NCBI GenBank assembly: GCA_964458645.1
Contig: CAYWJU010000004.1
Span: 74,095-138,094, forward strand
Reading direction: 5' to 3'
DNA length: 64,000 nt
Origin: DAORHV01 sp964458645
GTDB lineage: Bacteria > Patescibacteriota > Gracilibacteria > Peribacterales > Peribacteraceae
In this document: piece by piece, positions 24,503 to 33,670 of the stretch
How the letters are laid out: every line of letters starts with the position of its first letter
Numbering within the stretch: the stretch's first letter is position 1
Made by a program: the position numbers and the translations under genes
Notes under the pieces: generated by a model
The model's database searches: none
What the model was told of the DNA's origin: nothing
Seen by the model: only the letters and a program-made list of their open reading frames with translations

Positions 24503-25579
24503 TTAGAGAGCGTCGTACGCAGCCGCGTATTTCGCAGCGATCACACTCCAATCGTATTGTTCTTTACCCTGCTTCGCCGACGACGAGAGCATCTCGCGCA
24601 GCGATTTGTCGGTGAGTACGCGCTTCAATGAAGCGGCGGCGGCCTGAACGTCATCGGAAGGCACGAGTAAGCCATTCAGTCCATCCGCAACGATATCCGA
24701 AATGCCACCTACCTTAGTGGCGACGACCGCGCATCCGGCGGCCTGAGCTTCCAGGAACACGTTGCCGAACGCCTCGCTGCGCGACAAGCCGCAGAACACT
24801 TCGGCTTGGGCGAATTCATCGTACGCAGCCGATGGCGAAACTTTACCAACGAACTCCACGCGCTCGTGAAGATTCAGGCTCTCCACCTGTTGCTCAAGTA
24901 CGGGTCGCAATGAACCGTCGCCGACAATCCGCAAATGCACCTTCGGGTCTGCGCTCTGCACCAGAATGCCAAATGCCGAAATCAACGTGTCGACGCCTTT
25001 CATGGATTCCAACCTGCACAGCGAAAGGACACGGCCGGGAATCTTCTCATGAAAACGACACGTCTCTTGAATGGCTTTCAGTGGAATGCCGTTGGGAATG
25101 AGTTCCACGTTATTACGACCCAGTGTGTGGGCGCGACGAATCAGCACAGAACTGATGGCAGTAATCTTGTGCGCGGAGCGATGCATGAGACCAAGCAACA
25201 AACTCGTGTTGGTGCTTTGCAATGTCAGCATGCGCTTTGCCGATGGCACAAGGTAGCGGCAGAACACCAATGCCAAGCCTGCGTACGATTCAAGCACCGC
25301 ATGCACGATATGCGGCTTGCAGGCACGCGCCATAAGCGGCGCCAGCAGCGGAAAAAGGTACTTATCGAAGCCCAGTCCAATGCCAACACGAATCACCGTA
25401 ATGCCCTGCACGACATCGCGACGGGCCAGCCCCTTCGGTAATCGCGAATCCGACAAGCTGGTGATGATCGTAAGGTCGTATGTATCGCGCAAACACAGTG
25501 CCACCTCTTCCACCATGGCTTCGGCACCACTGCGATGCGGCGAGAGAAATGCCGACAGAATGACGATACGTTTTTTCAT
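24503..25579 (-). CDS. Glycosyltransferase family 4
   Basis: This 358-residue GT-B enzyme starts MKKRIVILSAFLSPHRSGAE. The donor-binding half runs from GRVLSLCRLESMKGVDTLISAF through IVGDGSLRPVLE to SRSEAFGNVFLEAQAAGCAVVATKVGG, with the paired glutamates of the GT4 family. Its ATG overlaps the stop of the preceding glycosyltransferase, so it is the second gene of a two-gene operon. Donor and acceptor are unknown. Copy C of the two-hairpin element sits just after its stop. Confidence 0.87.
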   Translation of the reverse strand: MKKRIVILSAFLSPHRSGAEAMVEEVALCLRDTYDLTIITSLSDSRLPKGLARRDVVQGITVIRVGIGLGFDKYLFPLLAPLMARACKPHIVHAVLESYAGLALVFCRYLVPSAKRMLTLQSTNTSLLLGLMHRSAHKITAISSVLIRRAHTLGRNNVELIPNGIPLKAIQETCRFHEKIPGRVLSLCRLESMKGVDTLISAFGILVQSADPKVHLRIVGDGSLRPVLEQQVESLNLHERVEFVGKVSPSAAYDEFAQAEVFCGLSRSEAFGNVFLEAQAAGCAVVATKVGGISDIVADGLNGLLVPSDDVQAAAASLKRVLTDKSLREMLSSSAKQGKEQYDWSVIAAKYAAAYDAL

Positions 25580-26721
25580 GCGCTTGGAACGGAAGCCGGG
25601 CCACCGACCCAGGCATCGAAGAAAGAACCGTACTGTTTGCCAACGACCTCCCAGCTGAACACGTTTTCGATGCGCGCACGAGCTGCAGCGCCGAGTGCTT
25701 TCATCTTGTGCGAATCACCGAGCAAGCGGCGGATGTGCGCCTCCAGTGCGGCACGGTCACCGGGATTGAAGAGAAAACCGGACACGCCGTTTTGAATGAG
25801 GAATGCATTGCCACCGACCTCGGAGGCAATGCACGCGCAACCGCTCGACATGGCTTCCATGAGCGCGTTGCTCAAGCCCTCGGAGTAACTGGGCAGCACG
25901 AAGATATCGCTCTCGCCGAGCACGGCCGGAATGTCTTTGCGCAACCCCGTGAACGTGACGGTGCTGGCATATTTCAGTACCAACTCATGCCCTGGCTTGT
26001 ACCAACCGACGACGCGGAAATGCACCGTGGGGAATTCGCGTTTCAGTTTGTCGGCAACGGCAACGAAGTCATCCACACCCTTCACGGATTCCAGGCGCCC
26101 CACATACGTAACCGTGACGCCCTTCTTCCCGCGCTCCGGGCTGGATCCGTACGGCTTGGGGTCGATGCCCGTGGGAATGACTTGGGATTTCCCAGCAATC
26201 AGCAATTGCTTCAGAACGGCTTCCGGCTGCGGATGGAAAAACACCACGCGGTTGGCAGCCAAGAGAAGAAGCCAGCCCAGCGTCCATGCATAGATGGCGC
26301 TGCACATTTGGAACAACTTTCCTCTACCCCACCACGTGATGCCGACCAGCGCATCGGTAATGAGCAAGACCCGGTGACCGGTGAGTCGCAACGGAAGCAG
26401 TGCGATGGAACTCCAGAACAAGACCTTGTTCACTACGATAACGTCGGGCTTCAATGCGCGTGCCAGCTTCACGGCCTTCACACTGAAGCCGAGTGCAATG
26501 CCGTAATTCCACGGGTCGGGCAGAAACACATCCTGCACGCGATGAATGGTGAGCGTGCCCGATACCTGTTCAATCGTGCGGGTCCCACCGGCGGTCGGCC
26601 CCATGCACAGTACGTGCACGTGGTACCCGATACGCTGCCACAGCTCAGCCATGTTCACTGTACTGACCATCCAGCGGTGGTCTTCCTTCCAGTACGGGCT
26701 GATGAGGAGGATTGTTCGCAT
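25576..26721 (-). CDS. Glycosyltransferase family 4
   Basis: The 381-residue product starts MRTILLISPYWKEDHRWMVS. The middle contains DVIVVNKVLFWSSIALLPLRL, possibly a membrane-touching segment, and the C-terminal domain has VTYVGRLESVKGVDDFVAV, FRVVGWYKPG and PSYSEGLSNALMEAMSSGCACIASEVGG. It is first in the operon with the GT4 gene at 24503. A TAGCGT box lies 9 nt before the ATG. It should transfer a hexose to a lipid-linked glycan. Confidence 0.87.
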   Translation of the reverse strand: MRTILLISPYWKEDHRWMVSTVNMAELWQRIGYHVHVLCMGPTAGGTRTIEQVSGTLTIHRVQDVFLPDPWNYGIALGFSVKAVKLARALKPDVIVVNKVLFWSSIALLPLRLTGHRVLLITDALVGITWWGRGKLFQMCSAIYAWTLGWLLLLAANRVVFFHPQPEAVLKQLLIAGKSQVIPTGIDPKPYGSSPERGKKGVTVTYVGRLESVKGVDDFVAVADKLKREFPTVHFRVVGWYKPGHELVLKYASTVTFTGLRKDIPAVLGESDIFVLPSYSEGLSNALMEAMSSGCACIASEVGGNAFLIQNGVSGFLFNPGDRAALEAHIRRLLGDSHKMKALGAAARARIENVFSWEVVGKQYGSFFDAWVGGPASVPSA

Positions 26722-26773
26722 AAAGAAGCCACGCTAGCGTGACATGACGCTTGGCGAAGCGCAATCGCAGCGA

Positions 26774-27211
26774 CTAGAACGAGTCTGCGATCGTCTGGAA
26801 CACCGCCTTCATGATTTTATCCATCAGGGACGGCTCATCTGCCGCGTCCTCAGACGCCGCAGCATGTGTCTGTTCCCCTTGTGCGGCAACGGCATCGACC
26901 TGTTTCTTGCGCTCTATGCCGCTCAGCGCTGGCTTTACCGCCTCCTCCATGTCGGATTTGGACGGCAAGTGATTGAAGTGATCGACGATGTCGCGTGCAA
27001 CTTTTCCTTCTTCCGGCGGCAAGACGGACAATGCCTGTTCATTCAAAATATAGTGCCGAATGATGGGCGCACCCACGTACCAGGTGAGCATGCCGAACAG
27101 AATGACAAACAACACATAGGCGACGTTTTTCGCCACTTGCAACGCATACAACGCCACAACGCCCAAGACGAGAAACAGCGCGATGGGGATGAGAAAGCTG
27201 ATGTTCAGCAT
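26774..27211 (-). CDS. Hypothetical membrane protein, 145 aa
   Basis: I do not recognise the family. The start MLNISFLIPIALFLVL is preferred over an upstream ATG at 27262 that overlaps the promoter-like TATAAT. Two membrane segments (about residues 3-22 and 28-46) are followed by a soluble, mostly helical tail with acidic and alanine-rich stretches (DAVAAQGEQTHAAASEDAADEP). Here the leader is about 28 nt and AT-rich, unlike the leaderless genes nearby. Function unknown. Confidence 0.6.
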   Translation of the reverse strand: MLNISFLIPIALFLVLGVVALYALQVAKNVAYVLFVILFGMLTWYVGAPIIRHYILNEQALSVLPPEEGKVARDIVDHFNHLPSKSDMEEAVKPALSGIERKKQVDAVAAQGEQTHAAASEDAADEPSLMDKIMKAVFQTIADSF

Positions 27212-27421
27212 GAGAGAGTTTTTTGTTTTAATTATTATACAATAATTATTTATTTTACACAATATCTATGGCTCTGGGAGTACTTTGGCGACCTTGCCAT
27301 TCCTATTTTTTCGTGGACTGATGCGGTATTTCGTCGCCTAGACGAACTTCGGAATTCCTTGTGCTACGCATACGAACGACCGTGCGGGAAACTAACCTCG
27401 TTTCTTTCCCCCACATTCTCC

Positions 27422-27616
27422 ATGGAGACCTCTACACCTCAGACTCCTGAGTCACCCCAGGCCGAAGTCTTGGACAGTGCGACGATCCGACAGCTCCAGC
27501 TCGAAGCATCGCGTATGCAGTTACGTATGAACGAGCTGACCGGCGACGAGCACGCCCGCTACGAAGAAGTCATGCGCACGTTGAAGGCAAATGGCGCCGA
27601 CGACTGGGGTGACTAA
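27422..27616 (+). CDS. Hypothetical small protein, 64 aa
   Basis: A short frame starts METSTPQTPESPQAEVLDSA and continues as a charged amphipathic helix (TIRQLQLEASRMQLRMNELTGDEHARYEEVMRTLK is the helical span, residues 23-54), ending GADDWGD. The helical span has spacing suited to a coiled coil. It overlaps the end of the converging DUF2304 gene by 4 bp. No family is recognised and no clear -10 box lies close upstream. I keep it because its composition is protein-like and the overlap style matches neighbours. Confidence 0.45.
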   Translation: METSTPQTPESPQAEVLDSATIRQLQLEASRMQLRMNELTGDEHARYEEVMRTLKANGADDWGD

Positions 27617-27978
27617 GCTTGGCCTTGGTCCTGCGGCGCACGAGCGATTTTGGCATCGTGCAACGATTCGTCACGAACGATCTTCACGATACGCTGCTCC
27701 AATTCCTCGATACGAATCACCATGTAGAACACAATGAAGAACAGAATGCCGAGCGCACTGATGACGGCGGCATTCTCGTTCTTCTTGATGCCGGTTACTG
27801 CGCTTAAGTACTGCAAATTGCCCGGGAACAATGCGATATACCCCAACGCTCCCCAGAACACCGTCCACAGCACGCCTTCCCACACCGTTTTACGCTGACG
27901 CATGACCAGACTCCATGCGTACGCAAGCATGAGGAGCGAGAACAACGGAACGACGATTTGGTACGGCGTGATTTCCAT
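27613..27978 (-). CDS. DUF2304 membrane protein
   Basis: This 121-residue protein has three membrane segments (about 6-26, 36-52, 70-90) followed by a charged helix IRIEELEQRIVKIVRDES, the hallmark of DUF2304. Such proteins are repeatedly found next to DPM1-like GT2 glycosyltransferases and are thought to act with them at the membrane. That is exactly its place here, 5 bp after the GT2 gene in the same operon. The biochemical role is not established. Confidence 0.8.
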   Translation of the reverse strand: MEITPYQIVVPLFSLLMLAYAWSLVMRQRKTVWEGVLWTVFWGALGYIALFPGNLQYLSAVTGIKKNENAAVISALGILFFIVFYMVIRIEELEQRIVKIVRDESLHDAKIARAPQDQGQA

Positions 27979-27983
27979 AAGCG

Positions 27984-28652
27984 TTAGCGCAAGAAGGAGC
28001 GTAGCAGAATTTTACAGGCCGTGCGTATGCCGTTGGCAAACGACTGCCCCTTCGCCAGCGTATATTCGGAATACATCACTTTGGATGGTACGGAAACGAC
28101 CACCCAACGATACTGAGCAGCCTCACGAATGATTTCGGTGCAGAACTCGAAGCCGCGCATTTTTAAATCAATCTGCTTCAGCGCGCGCGGACCGAACACT
28201 TTGAATCCGCACTGCGTATCCGGCAAAAGCATGCCGGTGACGATGAATGTCAGAGCATTACCGGCTGCATTGAAAATACGGCGGATCATCGGAATGGAAT
28301 TCTTGCCACCGAAGCGGTTGGCAATCACCAGGTCGGCATTGCGTTCGGTAAGTACGTTCAGCAACTGCGGAATATCGCGAGCATCGTGCTGACCGTCGGC
28401 ATCGATAGTTATCACGACCTCGAAACCCAAGCGCCGCGCCGCCTCGATACCGGTCATGGTGGCGGCACCCGCGCCGCAGTTTTCCGCATGACGAATGACG
28501 ATCGCCCCGGCTTGCTCGGCCACGGCTGCGGTGTCATCCGACGAGCCGTCGTCGACCACGATGCAGCGCTCCACGAACGCCTGGCAACCGCGCACGACCG
28601 CATCCACCCGCGTGGCTTCGTTATAGGCCGGAATCACGGTACAGACGCGCAT
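27984..28652 (-). CDS. GT2 polyprenyl-phosphate glycosyltransferase (DPM1-like)
   Basis: This 222-residue GT2 enzyme starts MRVCTVIPAYNEATRVDAVV, with VVDDGSSDDT and the metal site TIDADGQHD, then ANRFGG and GFKVFGPRALKQID. This is the dolichyl/undecaprenyl-phosphate mannosyl- or glucosyltransferase type, which charges a polyprenyl phosphate with a sugar. The charged lipid would feed the large membrane protein encoded just upstream (28652-31570) or the ArnT-like protein at 39707. It overlaps the preceding stop by 1 bp. Confidence 0.88.
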   Translation of the reverse strand: MRVCTVIPAYNEATRVDAVVRGCQAFVERCIVVDDGSSDDTAAVAEQAGAIVIRHAENCGAGAATMTGIEAARRLGFEVVITIDADGQHDARDIPQLLNVLTERNADLVIANRFGGKNSIPMIRRIFNAAGNALTFIVTGMLLPDTQCGFKVFGPRALKQIDLKMRGFEFCTEIIREAAQYRWVVVSVPSKVMYSEYTLAKGQSFANGIRTACKILLRSFLR

Positions 28653-31570
28653 TAGGGAAGAATGATATAGGCGATGCCGTTGCCGGGGTCATTTACGGCG
28701 ATGTTCAGGCCGAGCGAAGAATCGTTGGCGAATTCCAAGAACGCATTCACTTTCTTGTGCAGCGAACCGTTCGGATCCTTTTCGATCGTCTGCGTGTTCG
28801 TATCGAAGATCATGCTATTGAATCCCAGTGCCTGTAGGCGCTTCAGCGTCAATGCATGGTTGCGCTCTTGGTTAACGCAGTTGAAGAACTGGAGTTGGTG
28901 GTCGGCCAGAGGCAAAATTTCGCGGTTCTTCGGAATGAAGTACGAGATGAACGTGCCGATACGATACGTATACGGCCTGTTTGAAATGCTGTCGTGACGT
29001 ACAAGAACGCTGTCGCGAATATCGTCGTAATCTGGAATGGTCACCTCACGCAACGCCTCGGCCGTCACTTTGCCGAGCGGATACTCGAACAGGTTTTTCT
29101 GCGTATCGAACTGCCAGAAGCGGTTCACCAAACACACCAGAATACTCATGACGATGAGTGTGCTGAACGTACCGCGATTCCAAGAATCCGGCGCATACGC
29201 CGCAAACGCCTCCAGGAAGACCGCAAAACCGAGGAACATACCGATGCCGTACCAAGAAATACCGTTGGCAACCAGCGTCCATTGCACGAAGAACACCATG
29301 GTTCCAGCAAACAAGAAACGCAGCCACCGTGCCTGTGGCAGCCAGAAGTATGGTAACAACAAGAGCAGGGGGACAAGCAACAGGAGCGGAATAAGCGTGA
29401 CGTAGTATCCGTACGAGTCGGCGTTCATGACTTGGCGCCAGGCCAGCGTAACGTAGTGGCCGATGCCGGAATCAAAGCCCCAATAGCGATCGAGTTCTTC
29501 CGTGCGAGCCGATGTCGTGCAGGCGGCGTGCTTGGGGTCCAGCTTCAGCTCGGGCGGCAGAAAGCGCACCGGTGTTGCGGGATTCAGTTCCGGCAGTTCT
29601 TCGCGCTGTAAGTACGATATGAAAGGTGCGGTGATGTCCTGCGCTTTCAGTAAATTACCGACGTTGAATGGGGTTCCTACGGAAGTGGAGAAGTTGTATG
29701 CCATCCATGGGGCGCATGCCACTGCGATTCCGACGATGAAAATGCCACATGCTTGCGCTGTGGGTAGCAGCGCCTTTCGATTGCGATAAGCAGCCAATCC
29801 CAAGCATGTCAGTCCTGCAAGAATGAGTACGCCGAAGATGAACAGCGGCGTCAGTAGGCTGGGGTCAATTGCCGCACGACTGACAATGGAGGAGATGCTG
29901 AGCGGGCCCATTTTAAAGAGCACCGCAAAGCTGAGGAGTGATGCACCAAAAAACCCAAACCAGCCCATCATGGCGCCAATGAGCACCGAGACAAGCAAGA
30001 TGATGGTGAGAATCGCCGTCGGCTTCATGGCAAAGCTGAGTGCGGCCAGAAGACCGGCTACGAACAACAGTCGACGATCTCGGGGTTTGGAGTGCTCGGT
30101 TTCATCGTCTAGGCCGGGCGTTCCGAACTGGTACGCGAACATGGCCAGCATGGCGAGCACGCCGGTGAAGAACACCGCATTATCGATCTTCATGTCCGCA
30201 AACGAGAAGTGCCCCGTCATCGGCAGCATGTAGTACAACGCTGCAGCAACCACGCCGCGGCGGTGGCCCATGAGCATGCGGGCAAAGCTGTACACGGCTA
30301 GCAGTGCGAAAGCACCGGCCAGCCAGTTGATCTGCATGGCGAAGGTGGAACCCACGATGCTTTCCAGACCGAACAGCAGGTAACCGATGGCCGACATGAA
30401 CTCCCACTGGAACTGGGACATGGACGGAATGATGGCTCCGTAGCTGGCCAGCAAGCGCGGACGATTCAGGTAGCTGCCCAGGTCATCCCAACCGATCGGA
30501 AATGGACGCACGACGTTCAGGAAATTCAGCGCCAAGTACGTAACGAGCAACCATGTCAGCGGCACGAACCAATCTTTGAATTCCAGCTCCACGTCGGCAG
30601 CTGGCTGCCAAGAAGCGCGCAGCCAATACCGCGTCTGCGGGAAGAAGACGAACGGCGTCAGGAAGAACAGCAATTGCGTGACCGTCCAGCCATTCACCAC
30701 CACGAAATTCAGGCCGCCGGCAACGGCGACTGCCCAGAGCACGGCGATCCATGCCAGCGTACCGATGCCGATGCTGAGCATGAGTTCAATCAAGCGCGGC
30801 TGCGTGCGCATGCGCAGAGCGCAGACCAGCAAACAGCGTCCTACGACCAACAAGTTGAGCACAAGAACCAGGAGCAGCAAGAACTGTGCCCCGACACGCG
30901 TGAACATGCTTTGCTGCATGCAGAAGAAACGCAGGTCGTAGATGCGCGTCCCGTTTTGCAGCTGGCCCAGTTCGGAGAGACAGCCGCGAGCCAACAAGGA
31001 CTCGTAATTTTTCCGAAGTTCGATCAATGCCTGCGGACTGGCGCCGCCGTAAATAGCGGCCGTCGGCTCGTAGAAACGCGTGAACGGCGCCAAGATGGCG
31101 TTGCCGGCCTTATCCATGACTTTGGCATTGTCCGGTGTGTTGACGTTGTAGAGCGTTCCAAGCGACAACGTGGTGCCAATGAGCCAGGTCGATGCGGCGA
31201 ACAGTACGATCAGAATCGCCGGACGAAGTTTGAAGCGCAGGGAAAAACGTCCGGTTGTGAACCCGCCGTAGACGATGAGCCCGATGTACAGCAAAAGCGA
31301 AATGACGACGTACGCCATGAACGGGCTGCCGGTCTTCAGCATTCCTCCGATGAACGGAAAGAAGTACGTTGATCCGCGGCACAGCAACGTGCCGGGGGTC
31401 ATTTGACTGCCGCAAGCACCATCCAAAAATTGAATTTGCTGCGGAGTGGAATACACCAATTGGTGAATGGGTACACCAATGTACGCGAGCAGCGTGTATC
31501 CGCCCCAGAACACCGCGAGGGTGAAAAGCGAAACGCTCAAAATAAGAATGGTGCGCTGAGAGAGATGCAT
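28652..31570 (-). CDS. Large multi-spanning membrane protein, likely GT-C-type glycosyltransferase
   Basis: The 972-residue product has an N-terminal membrane segment (MHLSQRTILILSVSLFTLAVFW), a long run of further segments through the centre, and soluble loops including a large C-terminal extracytoplasmic part. The pattern, with many spans and short charged loops, resembles GT-C enzymes or large polysaccharide membrane proteins. The start at 31570 is chosen over 31630, which lies upstream of the likely TATCGT box. It leads an operon with the DPM1-like GT2 and DUF2304 genes, which supports use of a polyprenyl-phosphate sugar. No exact family is claimed. Confidence 0.65.
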   Translation of the reverse strand: MHLSQRTILILSVSLFTLAVFWGGYTLLAYIGVPIHQLVYSTPQQIQFLDGACGSQMTPGTLLCRGSTYFFPFIGGMLKTGSPFMAYVVISLLLYIGLIVYGGFTTGRFSLRFKLRPAILIVLFAASTWLIGTTLSLGTLYNVNTPDNAKVMDKAGNAILAPFTRFYEPTAAIYGGASPQALIELRKNYESLLARGCLSELGQLQNGTRIYDLRFFCMQQSMFTRVGAQFLLLLVLVLNLLVVGRCLLVCALRMRTQPRLIELMLSIGIGTLAWIAVLWAVAVAGGLNFVVVNGWTVTQLLFFLTPFVFFPQTRYWLRASWQPAADVELEFKDWFVPLTWLLVTYLALNFLNVVRPFPIGWDDLGSYLNRPRLLASYGAIIPSMSQFQWEFMSAIGYLLFGLESIVGSTFAMQINWLAGAFALLAVYSFARMLMGHRRGVVAAALYYMLPMTGHFSFADMKIDNAVFFTGVLAMLAMFAYQFGTPGLDDETEHSKPRDRRLLFVAGLLAALSFAMKPTAILTIILLVSVLIGAMMGWFGFFGASLLSFAVLFKMGPLSISSIVSRAAIDPSLLTPLFIFGVLILAGLTCLGLAAYRNRKALLPTAQACGIFIVGIAVACAPWMAYNFSTSVGTPFNVGNLLKAQDITAPFISYLQREELPELNPATPVRFLPPELKLDPKHAACTTSARTEELDRYWGFDSGIGHYVTLAWRQVMNADSYGYYVTLIPLLLLVPLLLLLPYFWLPQARWLRFLFAGTMVFFVQWTLVANGISWYGIGMFLGFAVFLEAFAAYAPDSWNRGTFSTLIVMSILVCLVNRFWQFDTQKNLFEYPLGKVTAEALREVTIPDYDDIRDSVLVRHDSISNRPYTYRIGTFISYFIPKNREILPLADHQLQFFNCVNQERNHALTLKRLQALGFNSMIFDTNTQTIEKDPNGSLHKKVNAFLEFANDSSLGLNIAVNDPGNGIAYIILP

Positions 31571-31662
31571 AAGTGCGCGTACGATACCGCAAAACCCCCT
31601 TTCGGGCGAAGGCAAACGGTCTGAATTCACCTGAAAGGCGAAGGTGCTAGAATCGGTGCTCC

Positions 31663-32895
31663 ATGTCGTACGACGCCGTTGCCATCCGTAAGCAGTTCCC
31701 CATCTTCGATTCCCCGATCGAGGGACATCGCCTGGTGTATTTGGATACCGCAGCCACCAGCCAAAAACCGAAAGCGGTACTGGATGCGATGCAGTATTTT
31801 TACACGCACGACAACGCCAACATCAATCGCGGCGTGCACCCGTTGGCTGAGCGAGCGACCACAGTGTTCGAAACGGCCCGCAAGCGCGTGGCGCAGTTCA
31901 TCAACGCAAAACACCCACATGAAGTCATCTTCACGCGCAACGCGACCGAAGCAATCAACTTGGTCGCGCGCTCGTGGGGAGCCACGCATGTGCGCAAAGG
32001 ACAAGGAATCGCCGTATCGATACTGGAGCACCACAGCAACATCGTTCCATGGCTGCAATTGAAGGACGAAAAAGAAGCCGTGCTGCAATGGATCGACATG
32101 GACACCAACCACGAACTGCGGTTGGATCAATTGCAAACCGCACTGATCAAACACGGCGTGAAACTCGTTGCCATCACTGGACTCAGCAACGTGCTGGGCA
32201 CACTCGCGCCGCTCGGTGAAATCATCGATATGGCGCATATGCATGGAGCGAAGGTCTTGGTGGATGCGGCGCAGTTGATTGCACACAAGGCAGTGGATGT
32301 ACAAACTCTGGATGCTGATTTTTTGGCATTCTCCGGCCATAAAATCTATGGGCCGACCGGAATCGGCGTGCTGTACGGCAAGATGAATCTTCTGAAGGAA
32401 ATGCCGCCGTTTTTGGGTGGCGGCGATATGATTCAGATCGTTGAGCAACAACGCTTTACGACCGCCGAGCTACCACGGAAATTCGAAGCTGGAACGCCGC
32501 CCATCGCGGAGGCGATCGGACTGCAGACGGCCATGGATTGGTTGGACCACGTCGGGCGCGAGGGCATTGAACGGCACGAGCGAAAACTGATCGAACACGC
32601 CATGAACGGACTGCGAACAATACAAGGCGTGAACATCCTCGGCTCCGGCGACTCGGATGCCACTCACGGGTGCATCAGCTTCACCATCGACCGCGTGCAC
32701 CCGCATGACCTCACCGAGATTTTGGGACGCAAAGGCATTTGCCTGCGCGCCGGCCACCACTGCACGCAGCCGCTTCACAAGCGACTTGGTATTGTGGCGT
32801 CCACGCGCTTGTCCGTTGGCGCGTACAACACGATGGAGGACATCGACTCGTGCATTACGGCAATCGAACAAGCCAAGCTGACCATGAAGGCGTAA
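31663..32895 (+). CDS. sufS: Cysteine desulfurase, SufS type
   Basis: This 410-residue PLP enzyme moves sulfur from cysteine to a persulfide for Fe-S assembly. Motifs are TSQKPKAVLDAM, VIFTRNATEAINLVA, ISILEHHSNIVPW-like EHHSN, the Schiff-base Lys in SGHKIYGPTGIGVLYG (about 227) and the active-site Cys in RAGHHCTQPLHK (about 367). The C-terminal match to SufS rather than IscS is clear. It is followed 10 bp later by sufU, its usual partner. A TAGAAT box lies 9 nt before the ATG. Confidence 0.94.
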   Translation: MSYDAVAIRKQFPIFDSPIEGHRLVYLDTAATSQKPKAVLDAMQYFYTHDNANINRGVHPLAERATTVFETARKRVAQFINAKHPHEVIFTRNATEAINLVARSWGATHVRKGQGIAVSILEHHSNIVPWLQLKDEKEAVLQWIDMDTNHELRLDQLQTALIKHGVKLVAITGLSNVLGTLAPLGEIIDMAHMHGAKVLVDAAQLIAHKAVDVQTLDADFLAFSGHKIYGPTGIGVLYGKMNLLKEMPPFLGGGDMIQIVEQQRFTTAELPRKFEAGTPPIAEAIGLQTAMDWLDHVGREGIERHERKLIEHAMNGLRTIQGVNILGSGDSDATHGCISFTIDRVHPHDLTEILGRKGICLRAGHHCTQPLHKRLGIVASTRLSVGAYNTMEDIDSCITAIEQAKLTMKA

Positions 32896-32905
32896 CCTGT
32901 GCACA

Positions 32906-33319
32906 ATGGACCTGTACGCCGAAAACATCTTGGACCACTACCGCCACCCGCGTGGGCAAGAACCTTTGGCGAACCCGTCGGTCGAGCGTCATGAGGAAAA
33001 TTTGAGCTGCGGCGACGAGCTCACCGTTCGACTGGTGCTGAAGGACGATGTGATTTCCGGCGTGAGCTGGGAAGGCACCGGCTGCGCCATCAGCCAGGCG
33101 GCGATGTCGCTCCTGAGCGAAGAATTGCCGGGCATGACGACCGAGGATCTGACGAATATGAAGACCGAGCGCATCTACGAAATGCTCGGCGTTCCAGTCG
33201 GTCCGCGCCGCTTCAAATGCGCGCTGCTGTGCCTACACACCCTGAAGAACGCGCTTCGCGTGCACGCCAAAAAAGAACCGCAGGGCTGGCTGGAAACGGT
33301 GGCGCTCGACAATGACTAG
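32906..33319 (+). CDS. sufU: SufU-like sulfur acceptor/Fe-S scaffold
   Basis: This 137-residue protein starts MDLYAENILDHYRHPRGQEP. The three conserved cysteines are in NLSCGDEL, GTGCAISQAAMS and FKCALLCLH. This set and the HPRG motif define SufU, a zinc protein that takes sulfur from SufS. It is directly downstream of sufS. No sufBCD genes are in the window, so the final scaffold must be elsewhere or be different. Confidence 0.92.
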   Translation: MDLYAENILDHYRHPRGQEPLANPSVERHEENLSCGDELTVRLVLKDDVISGVSWEGTGCAISQAAMSLLSEELPGMTTEDLTNMKTERIYEMLGVPVGPRRFKCALLCLHTLKNALRVHAKKEPQGWLETVALDND

Positions 33320-33358
33320 TCGGCTTAGTACACTCTGCAAGCTCTTTCTGTACGTACA

Positions 33359-33489
33359 TCGAAAAGAGACCAGTCGGTTTCTCGTAGCCTTCTCTTCTTC
33401 AAAATCGCGAAGGCAAGCTCTGCTTGCCTGGAGCGAAACCATGAAGGGAAGGAGAGCCCACGAGAGAAAACCGACAAGGTTTCCTTTCG
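33359..33489. repeat. Long imperfect inverted repeat between sufU and tRNA-Thr
   Basis: GTCGGTTTCTCG (33373-33384) pairs with CGAGAGAAAACCGAC (33461-33475) with one bulge, flanked by GAGACC and GGTTTC. The centre is a perfect hairpin, AGGCAAGC with GCTTGCCT (33411-33429). A purine-rich and a pyrimidine-rich arm (CTTCTCTTC near 33391, GAAGGGAAGG near 33444) can pair between them. The whole is a rod of about 130 nt. Confidence 0.5.
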
Positions 33490-33497
33490 TGCCTTAA

Positions 33498-33572
33498 GCC
33501 GCCCTAGCTCAGTGGTAGAGCACGTCCATGGTAAGGACGGGGTCACGGGTTCAATCCCCGTGGGCGGCTCCA
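33498..33572 (+). tRNA. tRNA-Thr (GGT), CCA encoded
   Basis: The full cloverleaf is visible: acceptor GCCGCCC pairs with GGGCGGC; D stem GCTC/GAGC; anticodon stem CGTCC/GGACG with loop ATGGTAA, anticodon GGT; and T loop TTCAATC. The sequence ends TCCA, with CCA in the genome. Confidence 0.95.
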
Positions 33573-33584
33573 GTCTTATTCTCA

Positions 33585-33601
33585 GCCGCCCTAGCTCAGT
33601 G
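33585..33601 (+). pseudogene. 17-nt duplicate of the tRNA-Thr 5' end
   Basis: GCCGCCCTAGCTCAGTG repeats the first 17 bases of the tRNA-Thr, beginning 13 nt after its CCA. The rest of a tRNA does not follow. It may be the relic of a second tRNA, or of a recombination event at the tRNA. Confidence 0.6.
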
Positions 33602-33632
33602 CGCCGGGTTCGTTTTGCAGAGGCATGCAAAC

Positions 33633-33661
33633 TTGACATCCGTGTTTGCTGAATGTAAAAC
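33633..33661 (+). promoter_or_regulatory. Promoter with -35 TTGACA for the carbamoyltransferase gene
   Basis: A consensus TTGACA (33633-33638) is followed 17 nt later by TAAAAC (33656-33661), then 9 nt to the ATG at 33671. It is one of few clear -35 boxes in the window. Confidence 0.5.
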
Positions 33662-33670
33662 GTCCGACCT

